A model generated the notes under the pieces. That model was not told the origin of the DNA. It saw nothing but the letters and a program-made list of their open reading frames with translations, and ran no database searches. This document shows positions 44,950 through 54,459 of a DNA stretch of 64,000 bases, piece after piece. The first letter of the stretch is position 1; each line of letters opens with the position of its first letter. This DNA is from an uncultured Ulvibacter sp. (GTDB taxonomy: Bacteria > Bacteroidota > Bacteroidia > Flavobacteriales > Flavobacteriaceae). The stretch spans positions 16,059 through 80,058 of the forward strand of contig CALKCP010000023.1 in assembly GCA_938083445.1 (NCBI GenBank), read 5' to 3'. Both the position numbers and the translations under genes were made by a program.

Positions 44950-45252
44950 ATGAAAGTAAATGTGCAAACCCCCAATTTTGCCGCAGATAGTAAGCTAAAG
45001 GTTTTCATTGAAAAAAAACTGTCCAAGTTGGACCAATTTTACGACAAGATCATATGCGCAGATGTTTTTTTAAAAGTTCAAAAGACAAGTGAGAAGGAAA
45101 ACAAAACAACAGAGATATTATTAAGTATTCCAGGAGGAGATTTAATGGTTAAAAAAGAGGCTAAGACTTTTGAAGAAGCAACCAATATATGTGTTCAATC
45201 TTTAGAAAGACAACTAAAAAAACGAAAGGAAAAATTAAGAGCGTTTTTATAG
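44950..45252 (+). CDS. hpf: Ribosome hibernation promoting factor (HPF/RaiA family)
   Basis: The 100-residue protein begins MKVNVQTPNFAADSKLKVFI and has KLSKLDQFYDKIICADVFLK, then MVKKEAKTFEEATNICVQSL and a basic tail RQLKKRKEKLRAFL. This is the short hibernation-factor fold that binds the 30S decoding centre and blocks translation in stationary phase. The long form's C-terminal dimerisation domain is absent. The ATG at 44950 was chosen because the fold begins there; a frame open from 44908 has no support. It follows xerC by 59 bases. Confidence 0.92.
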   Translation: MKVNVQTPNFAADSKLKVFIEKKLSKLDQFYDKIICADVFLKVQKTSEKENKTTEILLSIPGGDLMVKKEAKTFEEATNICVQSLERQLKKRKEKLRAFL

Positions 45253-45295
45253 CATCTTTTTTTGTAAAAAGTTTTTTATAAAAAAATAAATTATC

Positions 45296-45303
45296 TACAT
45301 TTG
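45296..45303 (+). promoter_or_regulatory. Putative promoter of the tRNA-tuf operon, -7 box
   Basis: TACATTTG matches TAnnTTTG exactly and is followed by C. TTTT at 45273-45276 stands in the -33 position. The first transcribed bases would fall at the start of the hairpin at 45305-45331. The first tRNA begins 50 bases downstream. Confidence 0.55.
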
Positions 45304-45304
45304 C

Positions 45305-45331
45305 AGTCCGCTAGAAATAGCGGACTTTTTT
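45305..45331 (+). terminator. Terminator-like hairpin directly after the promoter
   Basis: AGTCCGCTA pairs with TAGCGGACT around GAAA, followed by six T. It probably terminates hpf transcripts, which end 52 bases upstream. Because a -7 box ends at 45303, the same DNA may lie at the start of the tRNA-tuf transcript and act as an attenuator. Confidence 0.75.
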
Positions 45332-45353
45332 ATGACTAAAAGTTTGTAAAAAA

Positions 45354-45427
45354 GCCGATGTAGCTCAGCTGGCTAGAGCAGCTGATTTGTAATCAGCAGG
45401 TCGTGGGTTCGAGTCCCTCCATCGGCT
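45354..45427 (+). tRNA. tRNA-Thr (anticodon TGT)
   Basis: The acceptor GCCGATG pairs with CATCGGC, and the anticodon arm reads tgattTGTaatca. The D-arm (agctcagctggctagagc) and T-arm (gtgggttcgagtccc) are normal. No CCA is encoded. It is the first tRNA of the cluster before tuf. Confidence 0.96.
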
Positions 45428-45467
45428 CTTTAAAATAACTGAAAGTTCTTTTAAATACTAGTGTTGA

Positions 45468-45549
<82 letters not shown>

Positions 45550-45700
45550 CGAAGCGTTTTTTAGGAAAAGTTTAGAAGTTTGTCTTTTAGAGTTCCTAAG
45601 GAAATGTTTGGATTTGTTTGTTAATCCAAAATACCAACCGTAGAAAGTCGGTATTGTTTGAAATGTTGAAATTAAACATTCTGAAGTATTCAGGATAAAA

Positions 45701-45773
45701 GCGGGAGTAGCTCAGTTGGTAGAGCGTCAGCCTTCCAAGCTGAATGTCGCCAGTTCGAACCTGGTCTCCCGCT
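45701..45773 (+). tRNA. tRNA-Gly (anticodon TCC)
   Basis: The acceptor GCGGGAG pairs with CTCCCGC, and the anticodon arm reads cagcctTCCaagctg. The T-loop ttcgaac is standard. It is preceded by about 150 bases without another gene. Confidence 0.96.
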
Positions 45774-45885
45774 CGACATAATTAGTAATCAATGATATAG
45801 TAATGTTTGATTTCTGATTATAATATTTGAGTTTAAAGTTTATTAGTAGAACGTAAGCCCTAAACTCTAAACCTGTGGCCATTAA

Positions 45886-45957
45886 GCCGGTGTAGCTCAG
45901 GGGTAGAGCGTTTCCTTGGTAAGGAAGAGGTCATGAGTTCGAATCTCATCATTGGCT
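45886..45957 (+). tRNA. tRNA-Thr (anticodon GGT)
   Basis: The acceptor GCCGGTG pairs with CATTGGC with one G-T pair, and the anticodon arm reads ttccttGGTaaggaa. Its shorter D-loop (agctcaggggtagagc) gives 72 bases. It ends 57 bases before the tuf ATG. Confidence 0.95.
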
Positions 45958-46014
45958 CAAAAAAATTAGATTACGATTAAACACTATATATAACTAAGAT
46001 TAAATTAATACAAG

Positions 46015-47202
46015 ATGGCAAAAGAAACATATGATCGGTCGAAACCCCACTTAAATGTAGGTACTATTGGACACGTAGATCACGGTAAAACAACATTAAC
46101 TGCTGCAATTACTAAGGTTTTGGCAGATGCTGGATTTTCAGAAGCTTCGGCTTTTGATCAAATTGATAATGCCCCTGAAGAAAAAGAAAGAGGTATTACA
46201 ATAAATTCTTCACACGTTGAATACGCAACAGCTAATCGTCATTACGCTCACGTTGACTGTCCAGGTCACGCGGATTACGTAAAGAACATGGTTACTGGTG
46301 CTGCTCAAATGGATGGAGCTATTCTCGTAGTTGCGGCTACAGATGGTCCAATGCCACAAACGCGTGAGCACATCCTTTTAGGACGTCAGGTAGGAATTCC
46401 TCGTATGGTTGTATTCATGAATAAGGTGGATATGGTTGATGATGAAGAATTACTTGAATTAGTAGAGATGGAAATTAGAGATCTTCTTTCTTTCTATGAG
46501 TATGATGGGGACAATGGACCTGTAATCGCTGGATCTGCTTTAGGTGCCTTAAACGGTGAGCAAAAGTGGGTTGATACGGTTATCGAATTGATGGAAGCTG
46601 TTGATACTTGGATTGAAGAGCCATTAAGAGAAATTGATAAGCCATTTTTAATGCCTATTGAAGATGTATTTTCAATTACAGGTCGTGGAACTGTTGCAAC
46701 GGGTCGTATAGAGACTGGTATTGCGAACACTGGCGATCCTGTTGAAATTATTGGAATGGGAGCTGAGAAATTGACTTCTACAATTACAGGTATTGAAATG
46801 TTCCGTCAAATCCTTGATAGAGGTGAGGCTGGAGATAATGCTGGTATTCTTTTAAGAGGTATTGAGAAATCAATGATTTCAAGAGGAATGGTAATTGTTA
46901 AGCCAGGATCAGTTACACCACATGCGAAGTTTAAAGCTGAGGTGTATGTATTGAAAAAAGAAGAAGGTGGACGTCACACTCCATTTCATAATAACTACCG
47001 TCCACAGTTTTACGTTCGTACAACTGATGTAACTGGAAATATTAATCTTCCTGATGGAGTTGAAATGGTAATGCCTGGAGATAACTTGACAATAACTGTT
47101 GATCTTATCCAATCTATTGCAATGACTATTGGTTTACGCTTCGCTATTCGTGAAGGTGGTAGAACAGTAGGTGCAGGTCAGGTGACTGAGATTCTAGACT
47201 AA
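46015..47202 (+). CDS. tuf: Elongation factor Tu
   Basis: The 395-residue protein has G1 [10 protein letters not shown]2 [11 protein letters not shown]3 [13 protein letters not shown]4 NKVDMVDD and G5 GSALGAL, then the barrel domains with [15 protein letters not shown] and [22 protein letters not shown]-Tu delivers aminoacyl-tRNA to the ribosome. It is embedded between tRNA genes, the usual Bacteroidota arrangement. There is no SD sequence. The protein is complete and typical in length. Confidence 0.99.
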   Translation: MAKETYDRSKPHLNVGTIGHVDHGKTTLTAAITKVLADAGFSEASAFDQIDNAPEEKERGITINSSHVEYATANRHYAHVDCPGHADYVKNMVTGAAQMDGAILVVAATDGPMPQTREHILLGRQVGIPRMVVFMNKVDMVDDEELLELVEMEIRDLLSFYEYDGDNGPVIAGSALGALNGEQKWVDTVIELMEAVDTWIEEPLREIDKPFLMPIEDVFSITGRGTVATGRIETGIANTGDPVEIIGMGAEKLTSTITGIEMFRQILDRGEAGDNAGILLRGIEKSMISRGMVIVKPGSVTPHAKFKAEVYVLKKEEGGRHTPFHNNYRPQFYVRTTDVTGNINLPDGVEMVMPGDNLTITVDLIQSIAMTIGLRFAIREGGRTVGAGQVTEILD

Positions 47203-47340
47203 TTATTAGTCAAAAAATTACTAGTCAAGGTGTCTTGAAATATCAAGATGCCTTGACTGTTATAACGGGTTTACTTATTATGCTTAAGGAAGCAATAAGT
47301 AAAAAAGAGTGGTTTTGTCTGAGAAGTCAGCAAAATAAAA

Positions 47341-47413
47341 ACGGGTTTAGCTCAGTTGGTAGAGCACTGGTCTCCAAAACCAGGTGTCGTGAGTTCGAGT
47401 CTCTCAACCCGTG
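47341..47413 (+). tRNA. tRNA-Trp (anticodon CCA)
   Basis: The acceptor ACGGGTT pairs with AACCCGT, with discriminator G. The anticodon arm reads tggtctCCAaaacca. It lies between tuf and secE, its usual place in Bacteroidota. No 3' CCA is encoded. Confidence 0.96.
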
Positions 47414-47475
47414 CAATAATTGAAATATTTTTGTTGAAGCATAGGCTTCAGCATAAAAATACTAAATAATAAGTG

Positions 47476-47664
47476 ATGCTAAATTATCTTAAAGAATCTT
47501 ATAACGAACTTACAAATCACGTAACCTGGACGACTTGGTCTGAAGCGCAGCGCCTAACGGTTATTGTTGCGGCATTTTCTGTGGCACTTGCTTTGGCAGT
47601 TTGGGGTATCGATTCAGTTTTTGGAGAAGTTATAAAGTATTATTTTGATTTGATTAAGTCGTAG
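47476..47664 (+). CDS. secE: Preprotein translocase subunit SecE
   Basis: The 62-residue protein has the amphipathic helix YLKESYNELTNHVTWTTWSE, then one membrane segment LTVIVAAFSVALALAVWGID, exactly the short single-span SecE form. The W-T-T-W-S-E segment matches the conserved cytoplasmic helix. The ATG at 47476 was preferred over the GTG one codon before. It stabilises SecY in the inner membrane. It precedes nusG by 7 bases. Confidence 0.95.
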   Translation: MLNYLKESYNELTNHVTWTTWSEAQRLTVIVAAFSVALALAVWGIDSVFGEVIKYYFDLIKS

Positions 47665-47671
47665 AGATAAG

Positions 47672-48226
47672 ATGACTGAAACTAAAAGTACAAAAAAGTG
47701 GTATGTTGTTCGTTCAGTGAGCGGACAAGAAAACAAGATTAAGGCCTATCTCGAGTCTGAGATAGTGCGTTTAAATCTTGAAGATTATATTGAACAGGTT
47801 TTGGTTCCAACAGAAAAAGTTGTGCAAATTAGGAATGGAAAAAAAGTTCATAAGGAACGCGTTTTTTTTCCAGGATATATTATGGTGCAGGCTAGTTTGG
47901 CCGGAGAAGTGCCACATATTATAAAATCAATAAATGGTGTGATTGGTTTTCTAGGGGAAACCAAAGGAGGAGAGCCAGTTCCGTTGCGTCAAGCAGAAGT
48001 GAATAGAATGCTTGGAAAGGTTGATGAGTTGTCTGTACAAGATGATAATGTGAACATACCATTTGTAATTGGAGAAACCGTAAAAGTGATTGATGGTCCG
48101 TTTAATGGATTTAATGGTGCGGTTGAAAGAATTAATGAAGAAAAGCGTAAACTCGAAGTGATGGTGAAAATTTTCGGAAGAAAAACACCGCTTGAACTGA
48201 GTTATATGCAAGTTGAAAAAGTTTAA
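47672..48226 (+). CDS. nusG: Transcription termination/antitermination factor NusG
   Basis: The 184-residue protein has the NGN domain (KKWYVVRSVSGQENKIKAYL, then RVFFPGYIMVQASL) and a KOW motif near residue 130 (VIDGPFNGFNGAVERINEEK). NusG binds the RNA polymerase clamp and couples to ribosomal uS10 or Rho. It is in the standard secE-nusG-rplK order. Confidence 0.98.
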   Translation: MTETKSTKKWYVVRSVSGQENKIKAYLESEIVRLNLEDYIEQVLVPTEKVVQIRNGKKVHKERVFFPGYIMVQASLAGEVPHIIKSINGVIGFLGETKGGEPVPLRQAEVNRMLGKVDELSVQDDNVNIPFVIGETVKVIDGPFNGFNGAVERINEEKRKLEVMVKIFGRKTPLELSYMQVEKV

Positions 48227-48296
48227 TTGTTACACGCTAAAATAGGTTTTTTCTCAGGCTTCCACTTCAGAAGAAATCAAAATTAAAAATTAGAAA

Positions 48297-48734
48297 ATGG
48301 CAAAAGAAGTCAGTAAAGTAGTAAAGTTACAAGTTCGTGGAGGAGCGGCTAATCCGTCTCCACCAGTTGGACCCGCTTTAGGTGCTGCCGGTGTTAACAT
48401 TATGGAGTTTTGTAAGCAGTTTAATGCGAGAACTCAAGACAAACAAGGGAAAGTATTACCAGTTCAGATTACGGTATATAAAGACAAGTCTTTTGACTTT
48501 GTCATTAAAACACCACCTGCTGCAGTACAAATCCTTGAAGCTGCCAAGATCAAGAAAGGATCTGGGGAGCCACATGTTAAGAAGGTAGCGACGATAACTT
48601 GGGAACAAGTTAGAGCGATTGCAGAAGACAAAATGCCCGATTTGAATGCGTTTACTGTTGAGTCTGCGATGAAAATGGTAGCTGGTACGGCAAGATCTAT
48701 GGGAGTGAAATTAAAAGGTGCTGCACCTTTTTAA
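48297..48734 (+). CDS. rplK: 50S ribosomal protein uL11
   Basis: The 145-residue protein contains [20 protein letters not shown] (thiostrepton-site loop), [15 protein letters not shown] and the RNA-binding C-terminal domain ending [16 protein letters not shown]. It is complete, with no SD, and 22 bases before rplA. It forms the GTPase-associated centre base with 23S rRNA. Confidence 0.98.
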   Translation: MAKEVSKVVKLQVRGGAANPSPPVGPALGAAGVNIMEFCKQFNARTQDKQGKVLPVQITVYKDKSFDFVIKTPPAAVQILEAAKIKKGSGEPHVKKVATITWEQVRAIAEDKMPDLNAFTVESAMKMVAGTARSMGVKLKGAAPF

Positions 48735-48755
48735 TCAAGTTAAAGAATCTATAAA

Positions 48756-49448
48756 ATGGCAAGATTAACAAAAAAGCAAAAAGAAAATACTGCAAAAGTT
48801 GAGTCAAGGGCTTATTCTGTTGCAGAAGCTTCTGCTTTAATAAAAGAAATCTCCAACACAAACTTTGATCCTTCTGTGGATTTGGCGGTACGTCTTAACG
48901 TAGACCCGCGAAAAGCCAATCAGATGGTAAGAGGTGTAGTTACCTTACCTCACGGTACAGGTAAAGATGTAAAGGTATTGGCATTAGTAACTCCCGATAA
49001 GGAGGCTGAGGCTAAAGAAGCCGGTGCAGATTATGTTGGATTAGACGAGTACCTCGCTAAAATTAAGGGAGGTTGGACAGATGTTGACGTAATTGTAACA
49101 ATGCCGAGTGTTATGGGTAAGTTAGGACCATTAGGTCGGGTTTTAGGACCGCGTGGCTTAATGCCAAACCCAAAGACAGGTACTGTAACAATGGACGTTG
49201 CTAAAGCTGTTTCCGATGTCAAGGCTGGTAAAATTGACTTTAAAGTTGATAAAACTGGTATTGTACATGCAGCAATTGGAAAAGCATCTTTTGATGCTGA
49301 AAAAATTGAAGGAAACGCAAGAGAATTATTAACTACACTTATTAAATTAAAGCCTCAGGCTTCTAAAGGTATATACATGAAGAGTGTTTTCATGTCAAGT
49401 ACTATGAGCCCTAGTGTTGAGATTGATACTAAAAAGTTTGGTGAGTAG
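48756..49448 (+). CDS. rplA: 50S ribosomal protein uL1
   Basis: The 230-residue protein has [33 protein letters not shown] and the hallmark [20 protein letters not shown]. It binds the L1 stalk of 23S rRNA and in many bacteria represses its own operon by binding mRNA; no such mRNA mimic was identified here. Confidence 0.98.
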   Translation: MARLTKKQKENTAKVESRAYSVAEASALIKEISNTNFDPSVDLAVRLNVDPRKANQMVRGVVTLPHGTGKDVKVLALVTPDKEAEAKEAGADYVGLDEYLAKIKGGWTDVDVIVTMPSVMGKLGPLGRVLGPRGLMPNPKTGTVTMDVAKAVSDVKAGKIDFKVDKTGIVHAAIGKASFDAEKIEGNARELLTTLIKLKPQASKGIYMKSVFMSSTMSPSVEIDTKKFGE

Positions 49449-49463
49449 TAAAATTTAGAAATT

Positions 49464-49985
49464 ATGACAAGAGAAGAAAAATCAAAAGTAATTGAAAATT
49501 TAACTACGCAGTTATCAGAGAATCCTATTATTTATTTAGCGGATATCTCATCACTTAACGCAAATAGTACAACAAATTTACGACGTGCTTGTTTCAAAGC
49601 CGGAGTAAAATTGGAGGTAGTTAAAAATACATTGCTTGCAAAGGCAATGGAAAGTTCAGATAAAGACTTCGGTGATTTATCGCAAACACTTGTAGGTAAT
49701 ACATCAATTATGTTCTCAGAAACTGGGAATGCACCTGCAAAAGTAATTAAGGAATTCAGAAAAAAATCTGATAGACCAGTACTTAAGGGAGCGTACATTG
49801 AGGAGTCTGTTTATGTTGGAGACGATCAACTAGAAAATTTGGTAAACATCAAATCGAAAGAAGAACTTCTTGGAGAGATTATCGGACTGTTACAATCACC
49901 AGCGAAAAATGTTATTTCTGCACTTAAGAGTGGTGGAAGTACAATTGCAGGTATTGTTAAAACCCTATCTGAAAGAGAGGGTTAA
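49464..49985 (+). CDS. rplJ: 50S ribosomal protein uL10
   Basis: The 173-residue protein starts with MTREEKSKVIENLTTQLSEN and has NLRRACFKAGVKLEVVKNTL (rRNA-binding part) and a C-terminal helix for L7/L12 dimers (SALKSGGSTIAGIVKTLSER). It begins 15 bases after rplA, without a long leader, so the enteric-type L10 leader RNA is absent. Confidence 0.97.
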   Translation: MTREEKSKVIENLTTQLSENPIIYLADISSLNANSTTNLRRACFKAGVKLEVVKNTLLAKAMESSDKDFGDLSQTLVGNTSIMFSETGNAPAKVIKEFRKKSDRPVLKGAYIEESVYVGDDQLENLVNIKSKEELLGEIIGLLQSPAKNVISALKSGGSTIAGIVKTLSEREG

Positions 49986-50042
49986 TAAAGTGAGCACTAA
50001 TAAATTATATATAACAAATTACAATTTTTAAAACGATAGAAA

Positions 50043-50417
50043 ATGGCAGATTTAAAAGATTTCGCAGAACAATTAGTTAACCTTACAGTAAAAGAAGTTA
50101 ACGAATTAGCAACTATATTAAAAGATGAGTATGGTATCGAGCCTGCTGCTGCTGCAGTAGCTGTTGCCGCTGGTGGTGCCGGTGGTGGTGATGCTGTTGA
50201 AGAGCAAACTGAGTTTGACGTAATACTTACGGCAGCTGGTCAATCTAAATTAGCAGTAGTAAAACTTGTTAAGGAATTAACAGGTGCTGGTCTTAAAGAT
50301 GCAAAAGCTTTAGTAGATAACGCTCCTTCTCCAATAAAAGAAGCTGTATCTAAAGATGAAGCTGAAGCTCTTAAAGCACAGTTAGAAGAAGCTGGAGCAG
50401 AGGTTGAGCTTAAGTAA
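50043..50417 (+). CDS. rplL: 50S ribosomal protein bL12 (L7/L12)
   Basis: The 124-residue protein has the N-terminal dimerisation region ([20 protein letters not shown]), an alanine- and glycine-rich hinge ([15 protein letters not shown]) and the factor-binding C-terminal domain ([20 protein letters not shown]). It forms the ribosomal stalk. A strong hairpin follows 23 bases after the stop codon. Confidence 0.98.
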   Translation: MADLKDFAEQLVNLTVKEVNELATILKDEYGIEPAAAAVAVAAGGAGGGDAVEEQTEFDVILTAAGQSKLAVVKLVKELTGAGLKDAKALVDNAPSPIKEAVSKDEAEALKAQLEEAGAEVELK

Positions 50418-50440
50418 GCTTAACTAACTCAAAGCCTTAA

Positions 50441-50476
50441 GGTTTAGGTCTTTTCAATAGAGAAAAGACCTAAACC
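50441..50476 (+). terminator. rplL-rpoB hairpin, probable attenuator
   Basis: GGTTTAGGTCTTTTC pairs with GAAAAGACCTAAACC over 15 bases with a small interior loop. Only a short T-run (attttg) follows, so termination should be partial. This fits the known practice of making more L7/L12 than RNA polymerase from a shared transcript. Confidence 0.7.
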
Positions 50477-50550
50477 ATTTTGCGTATAAAAGAGTGAACA
50501 CTTTTTTCAATACGCGCACATTGTTTTTTTAATTAAAATTCCGTCCATAG

Positions 50551-53500
50551 ATGTCAGCAACGCAAACTGAAAGATTGAATTTTTCCTCTGTAAAAAATAA
50601 GCCGGATTATCCCGACTTTTTGGACATCCAGATCAAATCCTTCCAGGATTTTTTCCAATTGGAAACCAAATCAGAAGAAAGAGGCCAAGAAGGGCTTTAC
50701 AAAACCTTTTTGGAGAACTTCCCAATAACCGACACACGTAATCAATTTGTTTTAGAGTTTCTAGACTATTTTGTCGATCCTCCAAGGTATTCCATTCAGG
50801 AGTGTATTGAAAGAGGTCTAACATATAGTGTGCCTCTAAAGGCACGATTAAAACTTTTTTGCACAGATCCAGAACACGAGGATTTTGAAACCATCGTTCA
50901 GGATGTTTATTTAGGTACTATACCTTATATGACACCAAGTGGTACTTTCTGTATCAATGGTGCTGAGCGTATTGTAGTGTCTCAATTACACAGATCGCCA
51001 GGTGTATTCTTTGGCCAATCGTTTCACGCGAATGGAACCAAATTATATTCTGCCAGAGTAATACCATTTAAAGGGTCTTGGATAGAATTTGCTACCGATA
51101 TAAATAGCGTTATGTACGCTTATATTGATAGAAAGAAAAAATTACCTGTAACAACGTTGTTCAGGGCTATCGGGTTTGAAAGAGATAAAGATATACTCGA
51201 GATATTTGACCTTGCTGAAGAGATCAAAGCTTCTAAAACCGGATTAAAAAAGTTTTTAGGACGAAAATTAGCTGCACGTGTTCTTAAAACATGGCACGAA
51301 GATTTTGTAGATGAAGATACAGGTGAGGTTGTTTCGATAGAACGTAATGAAATCATATTAGACCGCGATACTGTTCTTGATAAGGATCATATCGATGATA
51401 TTTTAGATTCTGGTTCAAAAACAATCTTGTTACACAAAGAGGACAACCATTTAGCAGATTATGCGATCATTCATAACACGCTTCAAAAAGATCCAACCAA
51501 TTCAGAAAAAGAAGCTGTAGAGCATATTTACAGACAACTTCGTAATGCTGAACCGCCAGATGAGGAAACTGCACGCGGTATCATCAATAAATTATTTTTC
51601 TCCGATCAGAGATATAATTTAGGGGAAGTAGGGCGTTACAGAATGAATAAAAAACTTGGTCTTAATATTCCAATGGATAAGCAAGTGCTTACCAAAGAGG
51701 ATATTATTACTATCGTTAAATATTTGATTGAGTTAATCAATTCAAAGGCAGAGATTGATGATATTGATCACCTTTCTAACCGTCGTGTTAGAACTGTGGG
51801 AGAGCAATTGTCTCAGCAGTTTGGGGTTGGTTTAGCACGTATGGCACGTACCATTCGCGAAAGAATGAATGTTCGTGATAATGAAGTGTTTACGCCGATT
51901 GATTTAATTAATGCAAAGACTTTGTCTTCTGTAATTAATTCTTTTTTCGGAACCAATCAGCTATCACAATTTATGGATCAAACGAATCCTTTAGCAGAAA
52001 TTACGCACAAGCGTAGACTCTCTGCATTAGGACCAGGTGGTTTATCTAGAGAAAGAGCAGGATTTGAGGTTCGTGATGTTCACTATACACACTACGGAAG
52101 ACTTTGTCCAATTGAAACACCTGAGGGACCAAATATTGGTCTAATTTCTTCACTATCTGTGTATGCAAAAGTGAATAACCTAGGGTTTATCGAAACACCA
52201 TATCGCAAGGTAACGGATGGTAAAATTGATTTAATAAACATACCTACCTATTTATCTGCGGAAGAGGAAGAAGAGAAGTTAATTGCGCAAGCAAATATTC
52301 CAATTCTTGATGATGGAACGATAAGTGCAGATAAAGTTATTGCGCGAATGGAAGGTGATTTTCCATTAGTAGAGCCTAATAAGGTGCATTATACGGATGT
52401 TGCGCCAAATCAAATTTCATCGATATCGGCTTCGCTGATTCCATTCTTGGAACATGATGATGCAAACCGTGCATTGATGGGATCGAATATGATGCGTCAA
52501 GCAGTACCTTTATTGATAGCAGATTCACCTATTGTTGGGACTGGACTAGAAAGACAGGTCGCTTCAGATTCTCGTGTTTTAATCAATGCCGAAGGTGATG
52601 GTACGGTTGAATACGTTGATGCTCGTGAAATTACAATCAAATATGATCGTACCGCGAACGAACGTATGGTTAGTTTTGATAGTGATTCAAAAACGTATCA
52701 GCTAGTTAAATTTAGAAAAACAAATCAAAGTACTTCTATTAACCTGAAACCTATTGTAAGCAAGGGAGACCGTGTTCAAAAAGGTCAGGTGCTTTGTCAA
52801 GGATATGCCACTGAAAAAGGTGAACTGGCTTTGGGTAGAAATATGAAAGTAGCCTTTATGCCTTGGAAAGGGTATAATTTTGAGGATGCAATTGTTATTT
52901 CTGAAGAAGTAGTTCGTAACGATATTTTCACATCAATTCATATTGATGAGTATTCTCTTGAAGTTCGTGATACGAAACTGGGTAATGAAGAGCTAACAAA
53001 TGATATTCCAAATGTATCAGAAGAGGCCACGAAAGACCTTGATGAAAACGGAATGATTCGCGTTGGTGCAGAAGTGAAGCCAGGGGATATTCTTATAGGA
53101 AAGATTACACCAAAAGGTGAAAGTGATCCTACTCCTGAAGAAAAACTGTTACGTGCTATTTTTGGAGACAAGGCTGGCGATGTAAAAGACGCTTCGTTAA
53201 AAGCATCTCCTTCTTTACATGGGGTCGTTATAAACAAGAAATTGTTTGCACGTGCCGTAAAAGATAAGCGCAAGAGAGCAAAAGACAAGGAGGATATCAA
53301 TGCGCTTGAGGCAAAATACGATGCTAAGTTTGATGATCTGAAAGAAGTCTTAGTTGAAAAGATATTCACTATCGTTGGAGGCAAAACAGCACAAGGGGTA
53401 ACAAATGACCTTGGTGAAGTTGTTTTTCCAAAGGGTAAGAAATTCACTTTAAAGATGCTACATGTAGTCGAAGACTATACGCATTTAATTGGAGGTGTTT

Positions 53501-54363
53501 GGACTACGGATGATGAAACCAATCTTTTGGTTGCAGATTTAATGCACAATTATAGAATCAAGGAAAACGATTTACAAGGGAACCTTCGTCGTGAGAAATT
53601 TACTATTTCTGTGGGTGATGAACTACCCGCTGGGATTTTAAAACTTGCTAAAATATATATTGCGAAGAAGCGTAAGCTTAAAGTTGGTGATAAAATGGCG
53701 GGACGTCACGGTAATAAGGGTATTGTTGCTCGAATCGTACGTCAGGAAGATATGCCATTTTTAGAAGACGGTACTCCTGTAGATATTGTACTGAATCCAC
53801 TTGGTGTTCCATCTCGTATGAACATTGGACAGATTTATGAAACCGTTCTTGGATGGGCAGGTCAGAAATTAGATCGAAAGTATGCAACACCAATTTTTGA
53901 TGGTGCAACAATAGATCAGATTAATGAAATTACTGATGAGGCTGGAATTCCAAGATTTGGACATACCTATTTATATGATGGAGGTACAGGACAACGTTTT
54001 GATCAACCAGCAACAGTAGGGGTGATCTATATGTTGAAACTTGGTCACATGGTTGATGACAAGATGCACTCGCGTTCCATAGGACCATATTCTTTAATAA
54101 CGCAGCAACCATTGGGTGGAAAAGCTCAATTTGGGGGTCAACGTTTTGGAGAGATGGAAGTTTGGGCTCTTGAAGCATACGGTGCTTCTTCGACCTTACG
54201 TGAAATACTGACTGTGAAATCTGATGATGTAGTTGGACGTGCTAAAACTTACGAGGCAATCGTAAAAGGAGAAGCTATGCCGGAACCAGGACTACCAGAA
54301 TCTTTCAACGTGTTAATGCACGAATTGAAAGGTCTAGGTCTGGATATCAGATTAGAAGAATAA
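50551..54363 (+). CDS. rpoB: DNA-directed RNA polymerase subunit beta
   Basis: The 1270-residue protein has the usual Bacteroidota length. The rifampicin region is intact near residues 465-535 ([20 protein letters not shown], then [20 protein letters not shown], then [16 protein letters not shown]). Later catalytic blocks include [20 protein letters not shown] and the C-terminal clamp [20 protein letters not shown]. Rif-region residues look wild-type (D in FMDQ, H in ITHKRR, S in LSALGP). It forms the catalytic core with beta-prime. Confidence 0.99.
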   Translation: MSATQTERLNFSSVKNKPDYPDFLDIQIKSFQDFFQLETKSEERGQEGLYKTFLENFPITDTRNQFVLEFLDYFVDPPRYSIQECIERGLTYSVPLKARLKLFCTDPEHEDFETIVQDVYLGTIPYMTPSGTFCINGAERIVVSQLHRSPGVFFGQSFHANGTKLYSARVIPFKGSWIEFATDINSVMYAYIDRKKKLPVTTLFRAIGFERDKDILEIFDLAEEIKASKTGLKKFLGRKLAARVLKTWHEDFVDEDTGEVVSIERNEIILDRDTVLDKDHIDDILDSGSKTILLHKEDNHLADYAIIHNTLQKDPTNSEKEAVEHIYRQLRNAEPPDEETARGIINKLFFSDQRYNLGEVGRYRMNKKLGLNIPMDKQVLTKEDIITIVKYLIELINSKAEIDDIDHLSNRRVRTVGEQLSQQFGVGLARMARTIRERMNVRDNEVFTPIDLINAKTLSSVINSFFGTNQLSQFMDQTNPLAEITHKRRLSALGPGGLSRERAGFEVRDVHYTHYGRLCPIETPEGPNIGLISSLSVYAKVNNLGFIETPYRKVTDGKIDLINIPTYLSAEEEEEKLIAQANIPILDDGTISADKVIARMEGDFPLVEPNKVHYTDVAPNQISSISASLIPFLEHDDANRALMGSNMMRQAVPLLIADSPIVGTGLERQVASDSRVLINAEGDGTVEYVDAREITIKYDRTANERMVSFDSDSKTYQLVKFRKTNQSTSINLKPIVSKGDRVQKGQVLCQGYATEKGELALGRNMKVAFMPWKGYNFEDAIVISEEVVRNDIFTSIHIDEYSLEVRDTKLGNEELTNDIPNVSEEATKDLDENGMIRVGAEVKPGDILIGKITPKGESDPTPEEKLLRAIFGDKAGDVKDASLKASPSLHGVVINKKLFARAVKDKRKRAKDKEDINALEAKYDAKFDDLKEVLVEKIFTIVGGKTAQGVTNDLGEVVFPKGKKFTLKMLHVVEDYTHLIGGVWTTDDETNLLVADLMHNYRIKENDLQGNLRREKFTISVGDELPAGILKLAKIYIAKKRKLKVGDKMAGRHGNKGIVARIVRQEDMPFLEDGTPVDIVLNPLGVPSRMNIGQIYETVLGWAGQKLDRKYATPIFDGATIDQINEITDEAGIPRFGHTYLYDGGTGQRFDQPATVGVIYMLKLGHMVDDKMHSRSIGPYSLITQQPLGGKAQFGGQRFGEMEVWALEAYGASSTLREILTVKSDDVVGRAKTYEAIVKGEAMPEPGLPESFNVLMHELKGLGLDIRLEE

Positions 54364-54369
54364 TGAAAT

Positions 54370-54425
54370 CCCTGCGAAAGCAGGGGTCTCAATGATTCTC
54401 TCTCGAGATCTTTATTTAAGATCTC
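54370..54425. other. Two hairpins between rpoB and rpoC
   Basis: CCCTGC-gaaa-GCAGGG (54370-54385) and GAGATCTT-tattt-AAGATCTC (54405-54425) lie in the 96-base gap. The first has a stable GNRA-type loop. Neither has a T-run, so they are unlikely to terminate; they may mark mRNA processing or be dispersed repeats. Confidence 0.6.
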
Positions 54426-54459
54426 ATTCAAAAAATAATAAAAATTATTTTTCAGCATT

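Noticed and set aside
47235..47423. A 62-codon open frame between tuf and secE
   Set aside because: It runs through the tRNA-Trp gene and encodes no recognisable protein.
53678..54178. Minus-strand open frames within rpoB
   Set aside because: They are low-complexity shadows of the conserved rpoB reading frame.
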